Below are positions 1 to 6,167 of a DNA stretch of 10,807 nucleotides, one piece after another. The translations under genes were made by a program, and so were the position numbers. The notes beneath the pieces are model-generated. The model was not told the origin of the DNA. It searched no databases and was given only the letters and a program-made list of their open reading frames with translations. Each line of letters opens with the position of its first letter. Positions within the stretch are counted from its first letter, which is position 1. Source of the stretch: an uncultured Rhodobacterales bacterium (GTDB taxonomy: Bacteria > Pseudomonadota > Alphaproteobacteria > Rhodobacterales > Rhodobacteraceae); contig CALCGO010000329.1 in the NCBI GenBank assembly GCA_937901055.1, forward strand, positions 1 through 10,807, in the 5' to 3' direction.

Positions 1-125
1 GCCCTCTGAACCTGCTCGTTGGCAGCACGGGCATCAAGTTTCTGGGCGATGGCGAGTGGCAGGCGCGCAAGCACGCCGTGCAACGGCGACGCCAATTGCG
101 CAAGGTCCCGCGACCAAAGACGTAA
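1..125 (+). pseudogene. IS5-family transposase remnant (internal fragment, catalytically dead)
   Basis: Frame 3 reads as an uninterrupted stretch entering from the left edge and ending at TAA 123-125. It contains LLVGSTGIKFLGDGEWQARK, which matches the first catalytic block of IS5-type DDE transposases (typically VDSTGIK, then GEWxxRKHGxxxRRxWRKV). The first catalytic Asp (the D of DST) is Gly here. After the RKV the family normally continues HLxxD, but here the similarity stops at once and a stop follows, so the gene is truncated as well as mutated. It is a scar of an old insertion at the left edge of this gene cluster. The family call rests on motif recognition over about 40 residues only. 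Confidence 0.72.
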
Positions 126-244
126 TGCAGACTTCGTTGCCGCGGATCATGAGTTTCACTTAATCCATCGACGTGAAAGGTTTTTCGATCAGGCCAAGCG
201 CGGGCTGGGGTCGCGGTCATTGGCTTGCCGAGAAAAGTTCTGTG

Positions 245-302
245 GCCGAGTAGCCTTTTATTGGACCTTCATCGCCATCCCGTCAGATGCTGTGTACTCG
301 GC
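245..302 (-). terminator. Possible stem-loop terminator after the PanB-like gene
   Basis: GCCGAGTA (245-252) and TACTCGGC (295-302) are perfect 8-bp inverted arms lying just beyond the stop of the minus-strand PanB-like gene. Read on the minus strand, the second arm is followed by AGAACTTTT, a weak T-rich tail. The loop of about 42 nt is long for an intrinsic terminator, so the role is uncertain. The rest of 126-315 holds nothing I can assign. Confidence 0.3.
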
Positions 303-315
303 ACAAAAGCTTCCA

Positions 316-1164
316 CTAGATGTGGGCCGGCTGCCACTTGTCCAGAGCTTCCAGAAATTTTTCCTGCTCGCCGTCATGCATGCGGACATTGTTCTGCGGA
401 TATGGAAAGTTGTGCGCCGTCACCTCGGTGTGAAATTTGCCAAGGGCCTCGACCCTTTCGAGATTGATCTGCCGGTGCAGGCGTCCAACATTGCCAAAGG
501 CGTGGGCGTGTTTTGGTGGTTTGTCTTCTTCGCTGGCTTCCCCGCAAATGTCGGCAATAAAGCAAATCACCGCATCGGCGGCCTTGCCGGACCCAAGCGA
601 AAAGGTGACCACGTTCGTTTTGTCATTCACAGCCGCCAGGACCTCTTCGGCCAGGCACTCGACCTCGACGGCAAATACACCGACATCCTCCATCCGCTTG
701 AGCCTCGCGTAGACCTTCATCGCTTCCTCGGCGGTGCGCCCCCAGGCACGCAGGCCACCACTGTAGTGGCTGAAGGTTGGGATCAGGCCGATGTGGCTTT
801 GCACCGGGATCCCGTCGCGCGCCATGCGCTCCATCACGTCGAAAGACCGCACAGTGTAATACATGTCCGCCCCATTGCGCATCATCTCGTAGGCGTGGGC
901 GATTAGCTCGTCATCTGAGCCGAATTGCGCCCAGGATGCGCCCACACCCGTGAAGTGGTATGGCGCGATGTCCCGCACATCCTTCAATTGGTCGGGCCAA
1001 ACAGTTAGGAGATCAATTCCTGCCTCAACACAGGCACGCACCTCGTCACTGTTTGCCGGGTTGGCCATCGAAAGGGTGCGCCCAGATCTCTTGAGCGCCC
1101 GCAGATCCGACACGGTGTAGTTGCGTTTGGCCGGGCGGCGGTAGAAATCGTAGATGCGTTTCAT
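316..1164 (-). CDS. PanB-like (ketopantoate hydroxymethyltransferase superfamily) protein with lost metal site
   Basis: The 282-residue product matches the PanB fold (PEP mutase/ketopantoate hydroxymethyltransferase superfamily, a cytosolic TIM barrel) and is close to the usual length of about 265 residues. The clearest block is GIPVQSHIGLIP (118-129), then GGLRAWGRT (136-144) and VEVEC (167-171), corresponding to GHLGLTP, GGYKVQGR and LVLEC of E. coli PanB. The histidine (H124) and the catalytic-type Glu (E169) are kept. However, the VGDS motif is VWPDQ, the LLADLPF Asp is absent (around FTGVGAS, 71-77), and the KIEGG motif is YTVRS (103-107), so most Mg2+ and substrate ligands are missing. 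Canonical ketopantoate synthesis is therefore unlikely. A good Shine-Dalgarno (CAGGAG, minus strand, about 1171-1176) fixes the start. It is the last gene of the leftward operon, 135 bp after the M19 gene. The superfamily call is firm; the reaction is unknown. Confidence 0.8.
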   Translation of the reverse strand: MKRIYDFYRRPAKRNYTVSDLRALKRSGRTLSMANPANSDEVRACVEAGIDLLTVWPDQLKDVRDIAPYHFTGVGASWAQFGSDDELIAHAYEMMRNGADMYYTVRSFDVMERMARDGIPVQSHIGLIPTFSHYSGGLRAWGRTAEEAMKVYARLKRMEDVGVFAVEVECLAEEVLAAVNDKTNVVTFSLGSGKAADAVICFIADICGEASEEDKPPKHAHAFGNVGRLHRQINLERVEALGKFHTEVTAHNFPYPQNNVRMHDGEQEKFLEALDKWQPAHI

Positions 1165-1249
1165 TGTTCACTCCTGTTATCCGACATTCCCCAAGTGGAC
1201 TGCCGCTCGACCGCAAGGTGGCCTGATTTTGCCTGCCGACCAAGTGTTT

Positions 1250-1267
1250 CGCGCCGCAGACGGCGCG
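1250..1267. other. GC-rich hairpin between the M19 and PanB-like genes
   Basis: CGCGCCG (1250-1256) and CGGCGCG (1261-1267) are perfect 7-bp arms around the tetraloop CAGA, in the 135-bp gap of the minus-strand operon. No T-run follows on either strand, so it is not a standard terminator. It could stabilise or partially attenuate the transcript between the two genes. No function is shown. Confidence 0.4.
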
Positions 1268-1299
1268 CGGCATTCATCTGAATCCTCATATCTCCGCCT

Positions 1300-2265
1300 T
1301 CACCCAAAATTTGCTTCATAGACCCGCAGCCAGTTGCCCGCGGTGAGAAGATGAATTTCTTCCTGCGAAAACCCCCTGCGCTCTAGCGCGGCAGGCAACA
1401 GGCCCATCTTGGAAATGTCAGGCAACCACTTTGGCGGGGGCGGCATCAGGGCCCTGTCCTTCGCGCCCGCACCATATTGGTCGCTTCGTGTCCAACGACC
1501 CTGGCGCATCCAATCGAGCTCTGGTGTTCCAACATAGTGGCCCGCATCGGTGCCAACACCGACGTGTTCCAAACCCATTATGTCAACGGTGCGCGCCATC
1601 ATCTCGGCCCATCCGTCTACACTGTCGCAAGCCTCTTTAGGTGTGATATTCGGATAAATGGCCAACCCCATGATGCCACCACTTTCAGCAAGCGCCTTGA
1701 GCACGGTGTCGGACTTATTACGAAAATGCGGCATGAGACTTCCAGCATTGGCATGCGTGACCGCGATTGGTTTGGAGGATGCTTCGATCGCATCGAGCGT
1801 GGTCTTCTCGCCGACGTGGGAGCAGTCGACCATCATGCCGTATTTGTTCATTTCACCGATGATTTCTCGGCCGAACCGGGTTAGGCCAGAATCGTGTGGC
1901 TCATAGCAACTGCCGCCGATATCGTTCTGAATATTGTAGGTCAGCTGCGCCACACGAACGCCCAGTTGGGCAAAGAGTTCAGGGTATCTGATACGGCCCT
2001 CGAACATACCGGAGTTCTGAAACCCCAAGAGAACCCCAACCTTACCGGTTTTGTCAGCAGTGTGAATGTCGGCCACATTGCGGCAGATCATCATGAGGTC
2101 GCTGTTGGCTCTCTCCTTGTCTAGCCAGTCAGCAATGGCATCAAGGCTGTTGATCGCTCCGCCCCAGAACTCGACAGTGTTTGTCACACAGGTGAATCCG
2201 CCAGCACGCAGGCTTTCGAAAATCTCGCGCCGAAAATCGCCGCATTGGAGTCCATCAATTAGCAT
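1300..2265 (-). CDS. M19 (renal dipeptidase-like) family protein with incomplete metal site
   Basis: The 321-residue protein belongs to peptidase family M19 (membrane/renal dipeptidase, amidohydrolase-type barrel), at the normal bacterial length. Family blocks seen are SGLTRFGREIIGEMNKYG (126-143), MVDCSH (145-150), AVTHANAGS (168-176), VGVGTD (235-240) and the C-terminal LTAGNWLRV (307-315). The metal-ligand histidines of the second half (H150, H171) and Asp240 are kept. The N-terminal HxD metal pair is absent: the expected DGHND is DGLQC (residues 4-8). The bridging Glu region reads GFQN (81-84), Gln in place of Glu. There is no signal peptide or lipobox, so the protein is cytosolic. The start ATG overlaps the stop of the upstream gene (ATGCTAA), implying translational coupling. 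It would be annotated dipeptidase, but canonical dinuclear Zn dipeptidase activity is doubtful. Confidence 0.85.
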   Translation of the reverse strand: MLIDGLQCGDFRREIFESLRAGGFTCVTNTVEFWGGAINSLDAIADWLDKERANSDLMMICRNVADIHTADKTGKVGVLLGFQNSGMFEGRIRYPELFAQLGVRVAQLTYNIQNDIGGSCYEPHDSGLTRFGREIIGEMNKYGMMVDCSHVGEKTTLDAIEASSKPIAVTHANAGSLMPHFRNKSDTVLKALAESGGIMGLAIYPNITPKEACDSVDGWAEMMARTVDIMGLEHVGVGTDAGHYVGTPELDWMRQGRWTRSDQYGAGAKDRALMPPPPKWLPDISKMGLLPAALERRGFSQEEIHLLTAGNWLRVYEANFG

Positions 2266-2990
2266 TCGTCTTTTCCTTTTTTCATTACCGGTTCCGCGAT
2301 AAATTCTTCAGTTAACAGTGAAATATCCATATCGTGATCCTCTTCGCCATTTTCTGCCCCCACGAGGGTGCCGTCCTCCGCAAGAGTGATAGGGCCAGTG
2401 TGCAGTCGGGACAGTTTTGTGTCGGGAGCCTGGGCAGCGTTTGACGCATCAAACAGCTCGAACCATAACTCATGATCCGTCGGAATCCCGTGGTGACATA
2501 TTCGCAAAAGCTCGTTTTCCTGACAGGCGCTTGGTCCAACCACGCGGGCAACCGCTGTGCCGCTCCGCGAGATTTCTATGTGGGCATCGAGACCATGCTT
2601 CTGGATGACCGGGCCAACCACTGCGAATTCTTCCGCGGCCACAAGGTTCACGACCTTGACACAACCCTTGCCGTGGCGACGATCCATTTCTGTCAGGAGA
2701 TCGCTCACCTCCTCGGCGACCGCCCAGGCATGCTTGCCGTGTGCATCGAGGCAAAGATTCGTCTCGTCGCCAGAGATTGTACTGTGTCTTTCGATGCCGA
2801 TCTTGAGCACATCTATGCTGTCGAGAAGGCGTTCAAAACCGGACAGGCCACGCGAAGCGGAGTAAAGCCCGGCCTCTGTTAGCGCCGGGCGGCGTCCCGC
2901 CGGGAAACCCTTCCATTGCAGCAGCCTGTCAATCACAATGCGAGCTTCCCGCAGGGAAACGATGCAATCAGGACCATTTACCGCCGTCAT
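2259..2990 (-). CDS. Uncharacterised 243-residue protein
   Basis: I do not recognise this protein with confidence. I place the start at ATG 2990, because this ATG forms an ATGA overlap with the stop of the upstream 583-residue gene; an in-frame start at 3026 would lie 40 bp inside that gene. The protein is soluble-looking, without signal peptide or membrane segment, and has an acidic C-terminal tail (ENGEEDHDMD) ending in KKGKDEC. The N-terminal pattern SLxEA...GFPAGRRPALTEAG...RGLSG (about residues 12-48) faintly recalls the start of DUF3726 proteins (SLNEIEA...G-P-G...A...GLxG), but this is a weak resemblance from memory. Coupling on both sides (ATGA before, ATGCTAA after) ties its expression to the unknown large protein and to the M19 protein, suggesting a shared job. 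Confidence 0.75.
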   Translation of the reverse strand: MTAVNGPDCIVSLREARIVIDRLLQWKGFPAGRRPALTEAGLYSASRGLSGFERLLDSIDVLKIGIERHSTISGDETNLCLDAHGKHAWAVAEEVSDLLTEMDRRHGKGCVKVVNLVAAEEFAVVGPVIQKHGLDAHIEISRSGTAVARVVGPSACQENELLRICHHGIPTDHELWFELFDASNAAQAPDTKLSRLHTGPITLAEDGTLVGAENGEEDHDMDISLLTEEFIAEPVMKKGKDEC

Positions 2991-4738
2991 GACTTTGCCC
3001 TGCCTGGGCGGGCCGGATTTGCCCAATCCATGTCCGCCGTTCCACTGGCAATTTCTTCGGGTAGCGGAGCGCCTTGGAAAAGGACGCCACAGATGCCGCG
3101 ATCCATTGCATCCACAGTTTTATCGAGACCATGCAGCCCCGAATTCAGCAGTTTTGTGATATGCGCGGGAATGAAATCACGGTGCATAATGTCGGCGTGG
3201 GGCGTGTGATAGGGTAGCCCGCTCAGCGATTGTATCCGCGTTACGATCTGACGCAGGTCGGGATTGTCGATCAGGAACCGGGAAACACTCTGTCCGGGCG
3301 GTGCTGCACCCAGAGCGGCGTCAAGCTCAACGACCAGGCGCGGCACGTCCAGAACCAGCTCATGTTTTTCATCGATGTCGGTGCGTGGACCCCTGCGGGG
3401 CTCTTCGGCGTTACGTGATTTGTACCAGATGAAATGCCGGGCTTCGGGAGCACCAAGATCCATCTCGAACGCCCAGGCATATTCGGCCCTTAGTAGGTCT
3501 TGTAATTCGTCAGTCGCCATTTCGGGCGCGCCAATTGCTTCTTCATTGACGATCAACGTTTTGACCTGCTGGTCGGCATAGGCCGGCACAAGGTCGATCA
3601 TGAGGGACAATAGCGTTTCGGTTGTATGCGGGTGGAATCGTTCCTCGACCGAGGCGCAGAACCCGCTGAAAGGAGCGGAAACTTCAAGCGCGCCGGCTTT
3701 CAACTGGCTGCGCAGGCGACACAGGTCTGCATGTACACATGAAAGCTCGGCGGCCAGTTTGGCACCGCTAGGATAGCGGATGTAGTGCGTTGTATCCTCT
3801 TTGCGGTAAGTGATCGCCCGTTCAGTGAGTGTGATAAGACGGTCCAGCGGCTCGGGATCCGCATTGAGATCGAGCATCTTCGCGCGTGCGATACATTTTT
3901 CACGCACGAGCATCCAGCGGTTGATCAGCTTCGGCCAGTTGTTGGTAAAGTGCATCAACCCCATGGCCGAAGCATTCCCCACCCCCAGATAGCGTGCCAT
4001 GGCCGGGTCCAGCTCAACAGCCGTATCGCCGCCTGCCATTCGGGCGAGATGATTCATCAGGTCGATGGAAAAAATGCGCATCATGTATGCGGAAAGCATT
4101 TCTGCGGCCAGTGACCCGCGCAGCGGATGGTCAGATTCGAGAACCCGGAAGGTTCTGGTGCCGAAGGCCCCGTTTCCATTCACGCCCGTGTTGCGCATCG
4201 CATACCCGGCGTTCCATAACTTTTCTGCATCGGGTTGACTGCCCGCTGCCAGTACCGCGACACTATCGTCGAAGAAGCGTGCACTTCGATTGGCGCGGAA
4301 CCAAGTCAGTGTACCGGGCGTGGAGCGGCCGTGGTAAAGCTTGGGAGCTTCTTGCCGCATGGTTTCAAAATCCGCTTCTGAGATACGCCCTTCTACCAGC
4401 GCGGCCATCATATCCCATGCGGTGCCGATGATGCGGAGGGTGCGCCCCTTTTGGGTCGGTTTGAAGGAAAGGACCGGGACTGATAACACCCAGTTTCCTG
4501 GCGCCTCAATGTGGTAGAGAGCCTCTCCCACCCCATCCGCATTGATGTCGAACCGTACTTTTCTGAATGACCAGCGTTCCTCGATCAATTGCTGCATAAA
4601 CGCGCGTGTCGCACTGATGCGTGACGGTTGCAGCGCCGCAAGGCGCTCGGGATGCATCATCAGAGCTGCCGGGCGGAGCGCGCAAGAATCCAGCGGCTCG
4701 GGCGCGCTTTGGATTGATCCAACTTGTCTTACTGTCAT
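2987..4738 (-). CDS. Uncharacterised 583-residue protein, first gene of the leftward operon
   Basis: This is a large open frame with even, protein-like composition and no family I can name. No signal peptide, transmembrane segment or nucleotide-binding motif is visible, so it is probably cytosolic. Counting from GTG 4741, the most conserved-looking block is NTGVNGNGAFGTRTF (184-198), then SDHPLRG (203-209) and YLGVGNASAMGLMHF (251-265), with further His/Asp-rich patches at HFIWYKSR (436-443) and PHADIMHRDF (514-523). Two adjacent start codons, GTG 4741 and ATG 4738, are possible; I chose ATG. The stop overlaps the next gene (ATGA). Residues 1-77 have a diverged second copy on the plus strand at 5961-6163, which supports a genuinely translated N terminus. 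The promoter lies at 4795-4822. Its role is unknown; it may be the principal enzyme of this operon. Confidence 0.8.
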   Translation of the reverse strand: MTVRQVGSIQSAPEPLDSCALRPAALMMHPERLAALQPSRISATRAFMQQLIEERWSFRKVRFDINADGVGEALYHIEAPGNWVLSVPVLSFKPTQKGRTLRIIGTAWDMMAALVEGRISEADFETMRQEAPKLYHGRSTPGTLTWFRANRSARFFDDSVAVLAAGSQPDAEKLWNAGYAMRNTGVNGNGAFGTRTFRVLESDHPLRGSLAAEMLSAYMMRIFSIDLMNHLARMAGGDTAVELDPAMARYLGVGNASAMGLMHFTNNWPKLINRWMLVREKCIARAKMLDLNADPEPLDRLITLTERAITYRKEDTTHYIRYPSGAKLAAELSCVHADLCRLRSQLKAGALEVSAPFSGFCASVEERFHPHTTETLLSLMIDLVPAYADQQVKTLIVNEEAIGAPEMATDELQDLLRAEYAWAFEMDLGAPEARHFIWYKSRNAEEPRRGPRTDIDEKHELVLDVPRLVVELDAALGAAPPGQSVSRFLIDNPDLRQIVTRIQSLSGLPYHTPHADIMHRDFIPAHITKLLNSGLHGLDKTVDAMDRGICGVLFQGAPLPEEIASGTADMDWANPARPGRAKS

Positions 4739-4761
4739 CACAGCCCCAAGAATTTGCCATT

Positions 4762-4776
4762 GTATTCATATAGAAC
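4762..4776. promoter_or_regulatory. Possible operator, arm A (degenerate palindrome)
   Basis: On the minus strand this reads GTTCTATATGAATAC. It is the positional counterpart of the perfect palindrome in arm B, keeping TTC-N5-GAA and the GAATAC half site. It lies between the predicted -10 box and the start codon of the leftward operon. Binding by the adjacent IclR protein is inferred from position and conservation only. Confidence 0.4.
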
Positions 4777-4779
4777 ATG

Positions 4780-4800
4780 TAGTATCTCATATAAATACTA
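4780..4800. promoter_or_regulatory. Possible second operator overlapping the leftward -10 box
   Basis: This is a 21-bp imperfect palindrome with perfect TAGTAT/ATACTA outer arms around a 9-bp centre, 7 of 10 base pairs matching. One arm coincides with the predicted -10 box of the leftward operon, so a bound protein would block RNA polymerase. The site is less palindromic in arm B (5898-5918), so it may not be an essential element. Confidence 0.35.
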
Positions 4801-4822
4801 ACCGCGATTCTTGGAAAATCAA
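4795..4822 (-). promoter_or_regulatory. Predicted promoter of the leftward operon
   Basis: Minus strand: -35 TTGATT (4822-4817), 16-bp spacer, -10 TAGTAT (4800-4795). Each box matches the sigma-70 consensus at 4 of 6 positions. The same boxes and the same 16-bp spacing are kept in arm B, where the spacer itself has diverged, which argues for selection on these boxes. The predicted transcript would start about 45-50 nt before the gene. Confidence 0.5.
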
Positions 4823-4894
4823 GGAAAATTCCGGGAGGGGTGCCTTCGCCGTTATCCGTCAATAGTTCTACTTTTCACCCTTAGGAGAACATCC

Positions 4895-5632
4895 ATGACA
4901 AAATCTGGGCCCGAGACGACGCCCGCAGGTGTGCGCAGCCTCTCGACAGCAACGAAGGTTCTGAAGATGCTCGACTTTATCGCCTCTAAGCCAACACCGA
5001 TGCGCCTCAGCGAGATTTGTACGGAATTGAAAATGGCGCGCGCTACCGCTTATCAACAGCTTAAGACACTCACCGATGCTGATTGGCTGGAATTGAGGGA
5101 TGACAGTAGTTATCAACTCTCGCCGCATGTAATCTCGGTTGCCTCCATGGCGTTGCGACACATGCATGCGAGCGAACGTGTGCAGAATATTCTTAAAGAC
5201 CTTGCTGAGTTGACCGGCCAGACAGCGTCGATCACGTTCGTTCAGGACGGTTCGCCCATCATTACTCAGAGTGTTGAGGCAGACCAGCTGATCGTTGCCC
5301 GACAATGGGTTGGCACTAGGCTCGATCTGATGAGTTCGGCTTCGGGTAAGGTGCATATCATCTTCGAGGATCTCAGAATCGAAACAGAACTTTGTGCAGA
5401 AGCCCTCGCCAGCATTCCAAAAGAAGAGGTCACGCAGATTCGGGCGGAGCGGATCGCATTTTCTGAACCTGGAATCGGGCTTCTGTCCGCCGCCACACCG
5501 GTTCTGAGTGCCGGCCATCACTGCATCGCGGCGCTGTCAATTGTGGGCCTGGAGAACCGCAGTGACATGAATGACTCTCGCACGCATCTCCTTGAATCAG
5601 CAGAACGCCTGGCGACCATCCTTGGGACCTAA
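4895..5632 (+). CDS. IclR-family transcriptional regulator
   Basis: The 245-residue protein has the two IclR domains at the usual length. The N-terminal winged helix (about 14-77) contains VLKMLDFIA, RLSEICTELKMARATAYQQLKTL and the wing YQLSP. The C-terminal effector-binding domain (about 90-240) contains LAELTGQTAS, VGTRLDLMSSASGKV, a variant of the family's signature around SSGKA, and GIGLLSAATPV. The start is ATG 4895, because AGGAG at 4883-4887 sits 7 nt before it; an in-frame TTG at 4811 has no such site. IclR proteins usually bind palindromes near their own gene and respond to a small carboxylate or aromatic ligand. Here two related promoter regions with palindromes flank the gene, so it probably controls both the leftward operon and the aldehyde dehydrogenase/dehydratase operon. 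Whether it represses or activates cannot be told from sequence. Confidence 0.93.
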   Translation: MTKSGPETTPAGVRSLSTATKVLKMLDFIASKPTPMRLSEICTELKMARATAYQQLKTLTDADWLELRDDSSYQLSPHVISVASMALRHMHASERVQNILKDLAELTGQTASITFVQDGSPIITQSVEADQLIVARQWVGTRLDLMSSASGKVHIIFEDLRIETELCAEALASIPKEEVTQIRAERIAFSEPGIGLLSAATPVLSAGHHCIAALSIVGLENRSDMNDSRTHLLESAERLATILGT

Positions 5633-5675
5633 AGCGTTTCAGCTTATCTTTGGGACAGGGGAAAGCTGAAACGCT
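5633..5675 (+). terminator. Long perfect hairpin directly after iclR (terminator or repeat end)
   Basis: AGCGTTTCAGCTT (5633-5645) and AAGCTGAAACGCT (5663-5675) form a perfect 13-bp stem with a 17-nt loop, starting one base after the iclR stop. No T-run follows immediately; TTTTT occurs 17 nt downstream. It may end iclR transcription, or be the outer inverted repeat of the structured element described next. Confidence 0.5.
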
Positions 5676-5827
5676 GCAAGACCTACTGATTTTTCGGGCG
5701 TTTCAAAAAAATCTGATGTCTCAGGTTCTTCCCGAAACACCTTGGCATCCCAAGATGCTTGGTAGCAAGCTACCTTCTCGGCGCGTTCAGACCACTTTAG
5801 GAATGAGAGTACTACCCGGAGTGTCAA
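5633..5827. repeat. Hairpin-rich element, candidate interspersed repeat
   Basis: Besides the 13-bp stem at its left end, this stretch contains GGCGTTTC/GAAACACC arms (about 5697-5704 and 5734-5741, one mismatch) around CTGA-tgtc-TCAG. It also contains the nested CTTGG/CCAAG/CTTGG and GCATC/GATGC arms at 5741-5762, and GGTAGC-aa-GCTACC at 5761-5774. GCGTTTCA occurs twice directly and once inverted. Such density suggests a REP-like or mobile repeat, or a structured RNA. A 62-codon minus-strand frame (5827-5639) spans it and ends inside the first hairpin; its predicted peptide (with WSERAEKVACYQASWDAKVF) looks protein-like, but no clear ribosome site decides whether it is a gene. Confidence 0.45.
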
Positions 5828-5875
5828 AGGGATCAGATCGTTTTGTTCAATAACATTGTCCTCCAGGAATTTTGC

Positions 5876-5903
5876 TTGATTTCCCCGGAATGGCAGCTAG
5901 TAT
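5876..5903 (+). promoter_or_regulatory. Predicted promoter of the aldehyde dehydrogenase/dehydratase operon
   Basis: -35 TTGATT (5876-5881), 16-bp spacer, -10 TAGTAT (5898-5903), identical boxes and spacing to the promoter in arm A. Transcription would begin near 5911, leaving a leader of about 310 nt before the aldehyde dehydrogenase ATG. That leader contains the palindromic operator and the truncated gene copy. Confidence 0.5.
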
Positions 5904-5918
5904 TGATATAAGATATAC

Positions 5919-5937
5919 AGTATTCTATTAGAATACT
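5919..5937. promoter_or_regulatory. Perfect 19-bp palindrome, likely operator
   Basis: AGTATTCTATTAGAATACT is a perfect inverted repeat: 9-bp arms around a single central T. It begins about 15 bp after the predicted -10 box, where a bound repressor would block transcription. Size and symmetry fit a dimeric winged-helix regulator. The IclR protein encoded 290 bp upstream is the obvious candidate, though this is inferred. Confidence 0.6.
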
Positions 5938-5960
5938 CTTACAAGTTAATTCCTGGAGTT

Positions 5961-6167
5961 GTGATGTCAGTAAGACATGTTGGACCAAGCCGTAGTGCGC
6001 TCCGATCTGTTGGTGCGCTTCCAGCGGCGCGGCAACCGTCATGCATAAGTGCTTCATGCGCGTTAGCTCCGCAAATGACCGAGGCCCGCCGGTCATTCAA
6101 AACGGAACGGTTCAACATCAACGCGGGTGGGTCGGAAGAGGCTCTGTCCCACTTTGGGGATCAATAG
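5961..6167 (+). pseudogene. Truncated 5' copy of the 583-residue gene
   Basis: The frame GTG-ATG (5961-5966) to TAG 6165-6167 encodes 68 residues beginning MMSVRHVGPSRSA, homologous to MMTVRQVGSIQSA of the large leftward gene. Later residues align without gaps (QPS.ISA..A...Q..E.R.SF...RF.INA.G..EAL.H), with 22 of 40 identical. One internal 39-bp deletion keeps the frame. The match stops at the EALxH motif, and a stop follows four codons later. It is most simply a decayed end of a duplication. The frame has stayed open and keeps its start codons, so translation as a short peptide ahead of the aldehyde dehydrogenase gene cannot be excluded. Confidence 0.7.

Larger units (their letters stand above)
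4508..4837 (-). repeat. Arm A of a diverged inverted duplication flanking iclR
   Basis: Read on the minus strand, this segment runs from GGAATTTTCCTTGATTTTCC through the promoter and operator into the first 77 codons of the 583-residue gene. It aligns along almost its whole length with the plus-strand segment 5861-6163. Coding identity over the ungapped C-terminal 40 residues of the repeat is 22/40 by eye, and the non-coding part is also clearly alignable. Arm A carries 39 bp of coding sequence that arm B lacks. The two arms face each other across iclR. Confidence 0.85.
5861..6163 (+). repeat. Arm B of the inverted duplication flanking iclR
   Basis: Starting at CTCCAGGAATTTTGCTTGAT, this segment repeats, in inverted orientation relative to arm A, the promoter, the operator region and the beginning of the 583-residue gene. 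Shared landmarks in order are TTGATT, TAGTAT, TTCTAT..GAATAC, the tandem GTGATG start, CAACCGTCA.GCAT.AGTGC, CGGTTC.ACATCAA.GCGG and AGAGGCTCT. It ends just before a TAG at 6165-6167. It lies upstream of the aldehyde dehydrogenase gene and apparently gives that operon its promoter. Confidence 0.85.

Noticed and set aside
19..906. 295-codon plus-strand open frame
   Set aside because: It lies opposite the PanB-like gene, which has clear family motifs and a ribosome site; the plus-strand product shows no recognisable motif and looks like a high-GC antisense shadow.
4811..4894. Upstream extension of iclR from a TTG start
   Set aside because: The extra 28 residues fall in the promoter/operator region shared with arm B, have no ribosome site, and an AGGAG is well placed before ATG 4895.
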